A stretch of 12,692 nt of DNA, taken from positions 1-12,692 of the forward strand of contig URQA01000071.1 of NCBI GenBank assembly GCA_900549885.1, read 5' to 3'. A model generated the notes under the pieces. The model had not been told where the DNA came from, ran no database searches, and worked only from the letters and a program-made list of their open reading frames with translations. Numbering within the stretch: position 1 is the stretch's first letter; each line of letters opens with the position of its first letter. Source of the DNA: an uncultured Eubacteriales bacterium (GTDB lineage Bacteria > Bacillota > Clostridia > Oscillospirales > Oscillospiraceae). Below are positions 1 to 6,914 of this stretch, one piece after another. The position numbers were made by a program, and so were the translations under genes.

Positions 1-1686
1 CGCTGGGCCTCCACCCGCACCATGGCTGGCTCTGGCATGCGGGGCGGCTTCGGCGGCGTGTGCCGCACCACCGGCGGTACCGACTTTGCCCGTCTCATCG
101 TCTCCCTGCTGGCCATGCAGGGCATGGGCAAGCCCGGCCGCAATATGTGGACCGGCACCTGCGGCGGCCCCATGAACTACAACTTCTGGTTCGGCGGCTA
201 CTCCGACCCCCTGTCCTCCATCGCCAACGCCCCTGTGGCCGACCACCCGGCGGTTAACGAGGTCCAGCAGACCCTGTACCGCACCAACCTGCCCGACGCG
301 GTGCTGGACGGCCACTACGAATGGCTGGGCGAGGGCTTCTGCGGCGGCGGCCTGGACTTTGAGTTCACCCGCCACGTCTATCCCATGCCCGGCTGCAGCG
401 AGGTCCATATGTTCTGGCGGTATGGCGGCTCCTTCATGGGCACCATGCTGGACACCAACAAGTGGGTGAAGATGTACAAGTCCCCCAAGCTGGAGTTTGT
501 GGTCAACCAGGACATCCACCTCAACCCCGAGGGCCGCATGGCCGACGTGATCCTCCCCGCCTGCACCAACCTGGAGCGGGTGGACATCGGCGAGGTGGGC
601 AACTCCGGCAATGGCGGCTACTGCTCCCACTCCCAGACCGGCAACTCCTGGCAGGTCATCGTCTACCAGGACAAGGCCATCGAGCCCCTGTGGGACTCCC
701 GCTCCGACTTCTGGATCTTCTCCCAGGTGGCCGCCCGCCTGGGCTGGGGCGAGGCCTTCACCGAGGGCCGGGACGAAGAGGGCTGGGTGAAGCGCTTCTA
801 CCAGTTCTCCGACCTGCCCAAGCACATGAGCTGGGAGGACTTCAAGAAGAAGGGCTACTATATCCCGCCGGTGTCCTACAAGGAAGAAAACAAGGACCCC
901 AAGACCGGCCTGATCGAGAAATGGGACGAGTACCCCGGCTTCCAGTGGTTCGCCGAGGAGCGGCCCTGCAACACGCCCAACCACAAGATCTTCCAGGAGG
1001 AGTGCAAGCTGGGCACCCTGTCCGGCAAGTTCGAGTTTGTGTCCGAGTCCCTGCTGTACTGGGAGCCGGACGACGAGATCCGCACCCCCATCGCCCAGTA
1101 CAAGGACTCCTGGGAGGGCCACAAGTCCATGTCCGCGGACAAGTACCCCTACCAGATGATCTCCCCCCACCCCCGGTTCGACTACCACACCCACTATCAG
1201 CAGCACGCCACCTGGCTGTGGGAAATCCCCCAGAACCGGAAGATCGTCAACGGCAACCCCTACCTCATCTGCCGCATCAACCCCAAGACCGCCCAGGCCA
1301 AGGGCATCCAAGAGGGGGACATCGTGGCGCTGTTCAACGGCCGGGGCACCGTGCTGTGCTGCGCCCACATCACCCGCCGGGTCATGCCCGAGACCATTCA
1401 TGCCTACACCTCCTCCGGCATCTACAACCCGGTGAAGTACGGCGAGGTCTCCGCGGACAAGGGCGGCTGCATCAACATTTTGACCCCGGGCCGGCTCATG
1501 GGCGACTATATTCCCGCCATGGTGCCCAACTCCTGCAACATCGACATCTGCAAGGCCGAGCCTGACCCCAATCCCGGTCAGGGCTTCGAGCACATTCTGG
1601 AGGCGGTGGACGCCCAGCAGATGTTCCGCTGCGAAAAAACATCCGCCGAGGCCGACTGGCTCTTTGGCGAAAAGGAGGCCAAGTGA
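1..1686 (+). CDS. Molybdopterin oxidoreductase large subunit, transhydroxylase-like (5' end outside window)
   Basis: The frame is open from base 1 (RWASTRTMAGSGMRGGFGG...), so the ATG at 22 is internal and the true start lies upstream; 561 residues are visible. This is the C-terminal part of a DMSO-reductase-family catalytic subunit that binds bis-MGD molybdenum. The stretch LNPEGRMADVILPACTNLER is typical of the family's middle domain, and the last ~180 residues (from MISPHPRFDYHTHYQQ) form the molybdopterin-dinucleotide-binding barrel. The full protein would be near 870 residues if it matches the pyrogallol-phloroglucinol transhydroxylase large chain. That identity rests mainly on its partner subunit, whose ATG begins 1 base after this stop, and on the downstream thiolase and BKACE genes. 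The N-terminal part with the Mo ligand is not visible. Any other aromatic- or alcohol-acting member of the family remains possible. The molybdoenzyme family is near certain; the substrate is inferred. Confidence 0.82.
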   Translation, partial: RWASTRTMAGSGMRGGFGGVCRTTGGTDFARLIVSLLAMQGMGKPGRNMWTGTCGGPMNYNFWFGGYSDPLSSIANAPVADHPAVNEVQQTLYRTNLPDAVLDGHYEWLGEGFCGGGLDFEFTRHVYPMPGCSEVHMFWRYGGSFMGTMLDTNKWVKMYKSPKLEFVVNQDIHLNPEGRMADVILPACTNLERVDIGEVGNSGNGGYCSHSQTGNSWQVIVYQDKAIEPLWDSRSDFWIFSQVAARLGWGEAFTEGRDEEGWVKRFYQFSDLPKHMSWEDFKKKGYYIPPVSYKEENKDPKTGLIEKWDEYPGFQWFAEERPCNTPNHKIFQEECKLGTLSGKFEFVSESLLYWEPDDEIRTPIAQYKDSWEGHKSMSADKYPYQMISPHPRFDYHTHYQQHATWLWEIPQNRKIVNGNPYLICRINPKTAQAKGIQEGDIVALFNGRGTVLCCAHITRRVMPETIHAYTSSGIYNPVKYGEVSADKGGCINILTPGRLMGDYIPAMVPNSCNIDICKAEPDPNPGQGFEHILEAVDAQQMFRCEKTSAEADWLFGEKEAK

Positions 1687-1687
1687 G

Positions 1688-2533
1688 ATGAAATACGGCA
1701 TTGCCATTGACTCCGCCCGCTGCATGGCCTGCTACGCCTGCTTTATGGCCTGCAAGGACGAGCACTGCGGCTGGGACACCACCGTTTCCAAGGCCCAGCC
1801 CCATATGGGCCAGTTCTGGATGGACATTCGGGAGTGGGAGCGGGGCGACAACGAGCGGCGCATCAAGACCGCCACCGTCCCCACCCCCTGCTCCCACTGC
1901 GACAACCCCGCCTGTATGGCCGCGGCCAAGGACGGGGCGGTATACAAGCGCGACGACGGCATCGTCATCATTGACCCCGTCAAGGCCAAGGGCCAGAAGC
2001 AGATCGTGGACGCCTGCCCGGTGGGCGCGGTGTACTGGAACGAGGAGGAGCAGATCCCCCAGAAATGCACCATGTGCGCCCACCTGCTGGACGATCCGGA
2101 CTACCCCGGCAAAGAACCGCGGTGTGTGGAGGCCTGTCCCAACCAGGCCCTGATCTTCGGCGACCTGGACGACCCCAACAGCGAGATCTCCAAGCGCATC
2201 GCCCAGGGCAAGGTGACCCAGTTGGAGTGCCTGGGAAACCAGGGATCCTCGGTGGTCCACCTGAACATCCCCTCCCGCTTCCTGGCGGGCACCGTGTTCC
2301 TGCCCGCCGAAGAGGAAGAGGTGGCCATCGGCGCCCACGTCAAAGCCACCTGCGAGTGCGGTACCGTCTTTGAGATGGACACCAACTGGGCTGGCGACTG
2401 GGAGTTCGAGGACCTGCCCAAGAACAAGAAATTCACCATCGAGATCACCATGGACGGCTTCAAGAGCGTGACCTATGAGGCCTTCACCGACGCCGACCAC
2501 TACGTGGCGGAGACTTACCTGGAGAGGGTGTGA
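1688..2533 (+). CDS. Three-cluster [4Fe-4S] small subunit of transhydroxylase-like molybdoenzyme
   Basis: A 281-residue electron-transfer subunit; ATG 1688 was chosen because AAAGGAGG at 1671-1678 sits 9 bases upstream. Ferredoxin-like cysteines occur at 12, 15, 18 and 22; 68, 71 and 76; 110; and 127, 130, 146 and 150. That is twelve ligands, enough for exactly three [4Fe-4S] clusters rather than the four of DmsB/PsrB. Residues ~90-136 (DGIVIIDPVKAKG... YWNEEE... QKCTMCAHLLDD) closely match my recollection of the Pelobacter acidigallici transhydroxylase small chain (~275 aa). So does the C-terminal beta-rich domain (~195-281, carboxypeptidase-regulatory/Cna-B-like), which ordinary DmsB proteins lack. 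No signal peptide or Tat motif is seen, so the complex is probably cytoplasmic. It is translationally coupled to the large subunit. The annotation as the transhydroxylase beta chain is likely but was made from memory, not from a search. Confidence 0.85.
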   Translation: MKYGIAIDSARCMACYACFMACKDEHCGWDTTVSKAQPHMGQFWMDIREWERGDNERRIKTATVPTPCSHCDNPACMAAAKDGAVYKRDDGIVIIDPVKAKGQKQIVDACPVGAVYWNEEEQIPQKCTMCAHLLDDPDYPGKEPRCVEACPNQALIFGDLDDPNSEISKRIAQGKVTQLECLGNQGSSVVHLNIPSRFLAGTVFLPAEEEEVAIGAHVKATCECGTVFEMDTNWAGDWEFEDLPKNKKFTIEITMDGFKSVTYEAFTDADHYVAETYLERV

Positions 2534-2538
2534 CCAGC

Positions 2539-2567
2539 GGCGGGGGAGGGGCTCGTCCCCTCCCGCC
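2539..2567 (+). repeat. GC-rich hairpin between small subunit and thiolase genes
   Basis: GGCGGG-g-AGGGG (2539-2551) pairs with CCCCTCCCGCC (2557-2567) apart from one bulged G, leaving a short loop. It starts 5 bases after the small-subunit stop and no T-run follows, so it is not a standard intrinsic terminator. It may instead stabilise or process the message between the oxidoreductase and thiolase parts of the operon. Effect unproven. Confidence 0.6.
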
Positions 2568-2647
2568 AAGGACTGCCCTCTCCCGCCTGGGCAAGTCGCC
2601 TCAATCCTTCTGTCAGCCTGAATGGACTTTTCAAAGGAGACTTTTGT

Positions 2648-3895
2648 ATGAAAAACGTCGTCATCGTGGACGCCTGCCGGACGGCGGTGGGCAGCATGGG
2701 AGGCTCCCTGAAGCCTCTGTCCGCTTATGACCTGGCCTGCGCGGTGCTCAAGGGCGCCCTGGAGCGGTCGGGCATTGACCCCAAGGAGGTGGACGAGGTG
2801 GTGCTGGGCCACTGCCGCCAGACCTCCGACGAACCCAACATCGCCCGGATGGCCGCCCTGAAGGTGGGCATCCCGGAGACCGCCTCCGCCTACACCGTCA
2901 TGCGCCAGTGCGCCTCCGCCATGACCGCCGTGCAAAACGGCGCCATGAGCATCATGTGCGGACTCAACGATGTGGTCATCGCCGGGGGCACCGAGTCCAT
3001 GTCCAACGCGGTGTTCTACCTGCGCAATGCCCGCTGGGGCCTGGGCACCGGCAATACCGAGCTGGTGGACGCCCTCACCGAAGGGCAGTTCCGCTCCCAA
3101 CCCCAGGAGATGTACGGCCGGTACAACATGGGCGCTACCGCCGAGAACATCGCCCAGGAGCTGCACATCTCCCGCCAAGCGCAGGACGAGTTCTCCCTCA
3201 CCTCCCAGCGCCGGGCGGTGGCCGCCATCGACGCGGGCAAATTTAAGGACGAAATCGTCCCCGTAGAGGTGCCCCAGGGCCGGAAAAAGCCCCCCATCGT
3301 CTTTGATACCGACGAGTTCCCCCGCCGGGACACCAATGAGGAAAAGATGGCAAAGCTCAAGCCCTGCTTCAACATCCGCAAGGACGAGGAAGGCCGGCTG
3401 TACGGCTCTGCCGAGCTTACCGGCACCGTCACCGCCGCCAGCTCCTCCGGCCGCAACGACGGCGCCTCCGCCGTGCTGCTCATGAGCGAGGAGAAGGCCA
3501 AAGAGCTTGGCATGAAGCCCCTGGCCAAGATCCGGGGCATGGGCACCGCCGGCTGCGACCCCCGGCTGATGGGCCTTGGTCCCGTCTACGCCGTGCCCAA
3601 AGCCCTGGAAAACGCGGGGCTGACCATGGACGACATCCAACTCATCGAGCTAAACGAAGCCTTTGCCGCCCAGTCCCTGGGCTGCATCCAGCTGCTGGGC
3701 TGGGAGGACAAAATGGACATCATCAACGTCAACGGCGGGGCCATCGCCCTGGGCCATCCCGTAGGCTCCTCCGGCTGCCGGATTATCGTATCCCTGGTCC
3801 ACGAAATGAAGCGCCGGGGCCTGAAATACGGCCTTGCCACCCTGTGCATCGCCGGCGGCATGGGCCAGGCCACCGTCCTTGAGATGTGCGACTGA
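2648..3895 (+). CDS. Thiolase (acetyl-CoA C-acetyltransferase family)
   Basis: A 415-residue cytosolic thiolase, slightly longer than the usual ~392. AAAGGAG at 2633-2639 lies 8 bases before the ATG. The nucleophilic cysteine is C88 in MRQCASAM, the NEAFAAQ motif begins at N336, the GHPVGSSG histidine is H370, and the acid/base cysteine is C400 in CIAGGMG, so the catalytic set is complete. Family members cleave or form acetoacetyl-CoA and related 3-ketoacyl-CoAs. The sequence around C88 (QCASAM) departs from the common VCASG(L/M)-type motif, so the acyl preference could differ. It lies 114 bases after the molybdoenzyme small subunit and 54 bases before the BKACE gene, with no terminator between them. 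A role in splitting the acetoacetyl-CoA made by the BKACE is the simplest inference. Confidence 0.93.
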   Translation: MKNVVIVDACRTAVGSMGGSLKPLSAYDLACAVLKGALERSGIDPKEVDEVVLGHCRQTSDEPNIARMAALKVGIPETASAYTVMRQCASAMTAVQNGAMSIMCGLNDVVIAGGTESMSNAVFYLRNARWGLGTGNTELVDALTEGQFRSQPQEMYGRYNMGATAENIAQELHISRQAQDEFSLTSQRRAVAAIDAGKFKDEIVPVEVPQGRKKPPIVFDTDEFPRRDTNEEKMAKLKPCFNIRKDEEGRLYGSAELTGTVTAASSSGRNDGASAVLLMSEEKAKELGMKPLAKIRGMGTAGCDPRLMGLGPVYAVPKALENAGLTMDDIQLIELNEAFAAQSLGCIQLLGWEDKMDIINVNGGAIALGHPVGSSGCRIIVSLVHEMKRRGLKYGLATLCIAGGMGQATVLEMCD

Positions 3896-3949
3896 CGCTC
3901 CGGTTTCCCGAAGAAAATCATTTGAACTTCATTGTTAGGAGTGGTAAAC

Positions 3950-4849
3950 GTGTCTAAATCCAACAAAATCATGATCCAGGTGTGCCTATGCGGCGCCGGC
4001 ACCAAGAAGGCCCAGGCCCCCACCGTCCCCTACACCGCCGATGAGCTGGCCGAGCAGATCGTAGCCTGCGCCAAGGCGGGAGCCTCCATCGCCCACATCC
4101 ACGTCCGGGAGGACAAGGTGGTGGACGGCGAGATGCAGATCGGCTACAAGTCCATGAGCCTGCAGAAGTTCACCGAGGCGGTGGAAAAGACCCGGGAGCT
4201 GTGCGCCAAGGAGAACGTGGACATCATCATCAACCTGACCACCTCCGGCGGCGAGTACGAGGACCAGAAGCGCCTGCAGCACCTGGCCGCCCTCCACCCG
4301 GAGATGTGCTCCTTCGACCCCAACACCCTGAACTGGTCCAACAGCTACATTTTTGAGAACAGCCCCCGCTTCCTCAATCTGCTCAGCCAGGAGGTGGTGA
4401 AAGAGGACGTGAAGCCCGAGTTCGAGGTGTTCGACACCGGCCACATCGACTCCGTCATGTACTACGTCAACAAGTGGAATATCCCCCAGCCCCCCCACAT
4501 CCAATTTATCATGGGGGTGGGAGGTTCCATGCCCGGCACCACGGAGAACCTGGCCTTCCTGGTGAATAAGCTGCCCGCAGGGGCGACCTGGTCCGTGTCC
4601 GGCATTGGCAAGGCCCACATGCCCATGATGCTGGCTGGCCTGTCCCTGGGCTGCGACGGCCTGCGGGTGGGTCTGGAGGACAACATCCTCTACGGCAAGA
4701 ATCCTGACGGCACCAAGATCATCGCCACCAATGAGATGCTGGTCAAGCGGGCCGTGGAGCTGGCCAAGCTGGCCGGCCGGGAGATCGCCACTGCCCAGGA
4801 GGCCCGGGAGATCCTGGGCATCAAGCGCAACTGCCTGAAGGACGGCTGA
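3950..4849 (+). CDS. Beta-keto acid cleavage enzyme (BKACE, DUF849); candidate triacetate acetoacetate-lyase
   Basis: A 299-residue protein. GTG 3950 is taken as the start because AGGAG (3937-3941) sits 8 bases upstream, better placed than for the in-frame TTG at 3932. It has the TIM-barrel BKACE fold: the zinc ligands H49 and H51 (AHIHVRED) and E243 (GLEDN) are present, with the TTSGGEYED, IQFIMGVGG and SVSGIGKAHMP stretches resembling 3-keto-5-aminohexanoate cleavage enzyme (Kce). BKACEs transfer the acetyl-end fragment of a beta-keto acid to an acyl-CoA, giving acetoacetate plus a new CoA ester. Known members act in lysine fermentation, carnitine breakdown and clostridial phloroglucinol breakdown. 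No kamA, kamDE, kdd or kal gene is visible here, and the molybdoenzyme/thiolase context favours triacetate as substrate. Family assignment is firm; the substrate is inferred. Confidence 0.9.
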   Translation: MSKSNKIMIQVCLCGAGTKKAQAPTVPYTADELAEQIVACAKAGASIAHIHVREDKVVDGEMQIGYKSMSLQKFTEAVEKTRELCAKENVDIIINLTTSGGEYEDQKRLQHLAALHPEMCSFDPNTLNWSNSYIFENSPRFLNLLSQEVVKEDVKPEFEVFDTGHIDSVMYYVNKWNIPQPPHIQFIMGVGGSMPGTTENLAFLVNKLPAGATWSVSGIGKAHMPMMLAGLSLGCDGLRVGLEDNILYGKNPDGTKIIATNEMLVKRAVELAKLAGREIATAQEAREILGIKRNCLKDG

Positions 4850-4886
4850 CGCAGTACCCGCAGACCGTCCTGCCCCAGCTCGGCAT

Positions 4887-4930
4887 AAAAGGATGACCGT
4901 TCCGGTTCGACCGGATCGGTCATCCTTTTT
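4887..4930 (+). terminator. Intrinsic terminator of the molybdoenzyme-thiolase-BKACE operon
   Basis: AAAAGGATGACCG (4887-4899) pairs with CGGTCATCCTTTT (4917-4929), and inside it TCCGG pairs with CCGGA around a TTCGA loop. A T-run ends the right arm. It starts 37 bases after the BKACE stop. The A-run on the left arm would also let it work on the other strand. Confidence 0.92.
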
Positions 4931-5132
4931 CTTCTGTCTCTCACTCGAATTCATCCAAGCAACGCTCACTCATATGGATAATCACGCGGCAATCTGCTCA
5001 AGGCGGTCTTTTAATCTTTTCATCCTATAAACTGCGCCGTTCCGCTTTCCCTCAGCGGGTCCGGCCTCCGCCGCAGATCCCGCGAGCTTGCGGAAGAACT
5101 GCCATCGTAAAGAAACTTTAAGAATTTACCTC
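4931..5132. other. Intergenic stretch with no gene called
   Basis: About 200 bases between the BKACE terminator and the PAP2 promoter. No start codon with a ribosome binding site and no RNA gene is recognisable. On the minus strand 5125-4982 is open for 47 codons with a protein-like composition (residues such as WQFFRKLAG and YRMKRLKDRLEQ) but has no usable start. It may be a decayed gene end or chance. Confidence 0.4.
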
Positions 5133-5161
5133 TTTTCTTTTTTCCTTCCGTACACTATAAT
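5107..5161 (+). promoter_or_regulatory. Putative PAP2 promoter with upstream direct repeats
   Basis: A perfect -10 TATAAT lies at 5156-5161, but the hexamer 17 bases upstream (TTTTCT, 5133-5138) is a poor -35. Just before it, GTAAAGAAACT and TTAAGAATTTA are imperfect 11-base direct repeats, the layout used by many OmpR-family response regulators. A weak -35 plus adjacent repeats suggests activator dependence. The -10 is convincing; the operator is speculative. Confidence 0.45.
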
Positions 5162-5173
5162 ATAGCTACCTTT

Positions 5174-5217
5174 GAGAAACCGCCCGGGCGGTTTCTCCGT
5201 GCATTTATGCACGGAGA
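5174..5217 (+). repeat. Overlapping palindromes in the PAP2 leader
   Basis: 5174-5197 is a perfect 24-bp palindrome (GAGAAACCGCCC and its reverse complement, no spacer). Its last four bases, TCTC (5194-5197), also begin a second hairpin, TCTCCGTGCAT-TT-ATGCACGGAGA (5194-5217), followed by ATTTTA. The outer pairs of the two stems therefore compete for the same TCTC. Transcription from the TATAAT box would begin about 6 bases before the first palindrome, placing both in the 5' untranslated region. Structure is certain from sequence; function is not known. Confidence 0.8.
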
Positions 5218-5258
5218 TTTTACCCCCATTTGTCTGGGCGCTGCAGGTGGAGGCTGCT

Positions 5259-5978
5259 ATGACACATCAGAAACCAGTGGTGGATTACCGTCAATTCCGC
5301 CCCAGCCGGCTCAATACAGATTCGTTTCGACACCTAAAGCTACTACTCTACTGGCCTCTGTTTGGCTTGCTGTTCTGGTTTGCGGAACGTGGCGTAGAGG
5401 TGGATGAGTACCATATCATGTACTGCGCCTTGGATGAGTATATTCCCTTCTGTGAGTGGTTTCTCATCCCGTACTTATTCTGGTTCGTCTTTCTGGTTGG
5501 GATGCATCTGTACACCCTGCTGTTTGATGTGCATGCGTTCCGCCGGATGATGTATTTCATCATTCTCACCTACTCTGCTGCGCTGGTTATCTTCTTCTTG
5601 TTCCCCAACACCCAGCACCTGCGCCCTGCGGAATTTCCCCGGGATAACGCTCTCACCCGGTTCCTCCAGCACTTCTACCAGTTTGACACCAACACCAACG
5701 TGTGCCCCTCCCTGCATGTGGTTGGTTCGCTGGCGGTGCTATTTGCCTCCTGGGATGTGAAGCGGTTCACCGCCCCGGGCTGGCGAGCTTTCTTCTTGGT
5801 GTGCGCCGCTCTCATCAGCATTTCCACTGTGTTTTTAAAGCAGCACTCCGTACTGGATATCCTGGCTGCCCTGATCTTGTGTGCTGCGGCTTACTTCATG
5901 GTATATCGCCTGCCCGCCCGCGGCGGCGCGCCCCTCCGTTCCCGCCGGAAAGGGCCGGAGAAAACCCCGGAGATTTAG
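5259..5978 (+). CDS. PAP2-family membrane phosphatase
   Basis: A 239-residue integral membrane protein; ATG 5259 follows GGTGGAGG (5246-5253) by 5 bases, and the frame upstream to a TTG at 5172 would read through the leader palindromes. Hydrophobic segments lie at about 28-41, 68-90, 98-116, 154-165, 176-192 and 198-217. The PAP2 signature is present in the CPSLH variant (S151, H153, motif 2) and in QHSVLD (H196, D200, motif 3). The classical KxxxxxxRP motif 1 is not obvious. Family members remove or transfer phosphate on lipid substrates such as phosphatidate, undecaprenyl-PP or inositol lipids at the membrane. The C-terminus is basic (RSRRKGPEK) and probably cytosolic. It is monocistronic: terminators precede and follow it. 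GC content is lower than in the catabolic operon. Substrate unknown. Confidence 0.85.
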   Translation: MTHQKPVVDYRQFRPSRLNTDSFRHLKLLLYWPLFGLLFWFAERGVEVDEYHIMYCALDEYIPFCEWFLIPYLFWFVFLVGMHLYTLLFDVHAFRRMMYFIILTYSAALVIFFLFPNTQHLRPAEFPRDNALTRFLQHFYQFDTNTNVCPSLHVVGSLAVLFASWDVKRFTAPGWRAFFLVCAALISISTVFLKQHSVLDILAALILCAAAYFMVYRLPARGGAPLRSRRKGPEKTPEI

Positions 5979-6001
5979 GCTGCTCCCATCAATTTGCCAT
6001 C

Positions 6002-6039
6002 AAAAAGGACCGTTCCGCCAAACGCGGAACGGTCCTTTT
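6002..6039. terminator. Bidirectional terminator between convergent genes
   Basis: AAAAAGGACCGTTCCGC (6002-6018) pairs with GCGGAACGGTCCTTTT (6024-6039) around CAAAC. The A-run and T-run on either side let it end both the PAP2 transcript and the amidohydrolase transcript coming from the right. Confidence 0.93.
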
Positions 6040-6071
6040 CCCCTTTGTGATCACCCTGCCGTTTTACAGCG

Positions 6072-6911
6072 TCATGCGGAAGCCGCATCTTCCCTCCGGG
6101 GCAGCGTAACCCCGGCCTGTTGGAGCAGGCGTGCAGCATTGCCCCAGAGGACCTTTTTCTCCAGCGCATCGCCAAGTCTCATCCGGTGGATGATTTGAGC
6201 GGCGGCGGCCTGGTCGTCCCAGGGAGAGTCGGAGCCAAACAGCACCCGATCCGGGTCGTGGGCCAGGATGGCCTGCCTGCACCGGATGTCCGAGTAGTAC
6301 ATAGCGGCCATGCTGCTGTCGATATACACCTCAGAACCAATGACATATTTCATGGCGTCATCCAGCAGCAGGTGGCCCCCCAAATGGGCGGCGATAAAGG
6401 TACCCTGGCGGAGCAGAGGCATGGCCTTGGCGATCATCTGGGGGGTACAGCGGGTCACCCCAGGGGAGACGGGGTCCGCCCCGGCGTGAACTAGCACCAT
6501 CAGCCCCTCCTCATAGGCGGCCTCAATCATATCCTGACAGATCTGGGAGTCAAAGAAGAACTCCTGGTAGTCGTTGTGGATCTTCAGCCCAATGAGTCCC
6601 CAGCTTCTGAACTGGCGCAGCTCCTCTCGCCAGCCCTTCATCGCCGGGTGCAGGCACCCAAAGGAGGCAAAGCGGGCCGTGGCGGCGACCTTAGCCGCAA
6701 ACTCGTTACAGGAGCGGACTTTGGCCGGATTGGTGCATACGGGCATGTTCACGCTGAGGGCCACGCCCTCTCGGGCCATGGCCTGGCCCAGATGGACCAA
6801 GTCTCCTTCGGTCCGATAGGGAATCTTACAGTACTCATACATCCCGGCCACCGCTCGGGCTGCCACCTTTTCCGGAAACAGATGGGTGTGGAAGTCAATG
6901 ATCGCTCTCAT
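6072..6911 (-). CDS. Amidohydrolase-2 family metal-dependent hydrolase
   Basis: A 279-residue cytosolic TIM-barrel protein of the amidohydrolase superfamily (PF04909-type). Metal ligands are visible as H8 and H10 (DFHTHLF), H142 (LVHAG), H176 (AAHLGG) and D228 (FGSDSPWDD). GLKIH at ~108-112 is the usual strand before the metal site. Relatives hydrolyse lactones or amides, or decarboxylate aromatic acids; nothing in the sequence fixes the substrate. The ATG lies 3 bases after the stop of the 146-aa gene and has only a weak ribosome binding site, so translation is probably coupled to that gene. It is last in the kinase/regulator-linked run of genes and ends at the shared bidirectional terminator. 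A link to the aromatic-degradation operon is conceivable but not shown. Confidence 0.88.
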   Translation of the reverse strand: MRAIIDFHTHLFPEKVAARAVAGMYEYCKIPYRTEGDLVHLGQAMAREGVALSVNMPVCTNPAKVRSCNEFAAKVAATARFASFGCLHPAMKGWREELRQFRSWGLIGLKIHNDYQEFFFDSQICQDMIEAAYEEGLMVLVHAGADPVSPGVTRCTPQMIAKAMPLLRQGTFIAAHLGGHLLLDDAMKYVIGSEVYIDSSMAAMYYSDIRCRQAILAHDPDRVLFGSDSPWDDQAAAAQIIHRMRLGDALEKKVLWGNAARLLQQAGVTLPRREDAASA

Positions 6912-6914
6912 AAG

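Noticed and set aside
462..1565. A 367-codon open frame on the plus strand inside the molybdoenzyme large subunit
   Set aside because: Its Pro/Arg/Gly/His-rich composition is a frame-shifted reading of the real gene, and it has no ribosome binding site.
2539..2567. Terminator splitting the catabolic operon
   Set aside because: The stem is GC-rich but no T-run follows, and the next gene has a strong ribosome binding site without an obvious promoter.
1496..3640. A 714-codon open frame on the minus strand antisense to the molybdoenzyme small subunit and thiolase
   Set aside because: Composition is dominated by Gly, His, Val and Ala as expected for the antisense of GC3-rich genes; no motif is seen, and the plus-strand proteins have complete catalytic motifs.
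3950..4849. Lysine fermentation enzyme Kce as the specific role of the BKACE
   Set aside because: None of the other lysine fermentation genes is visible, and the neighbours are a transhydroxylase-like molybdoenzyme and a thiolase; kept only as an alternative.
3986..4969. A 327-codon minus-strand open frame over the BKACE gene
   Set aside because: Shadow of a high-GC coding sequence; it also runs through the operon terminator.
5172..5258. A 29-residue N-terminal extension of the PAP2 protein from TTG 5172
   Set aside because: It would translate the two leader palindromes and lacks a ribosome binding site, whereas ATG 5259 has GGTGGAGG at good spacing.
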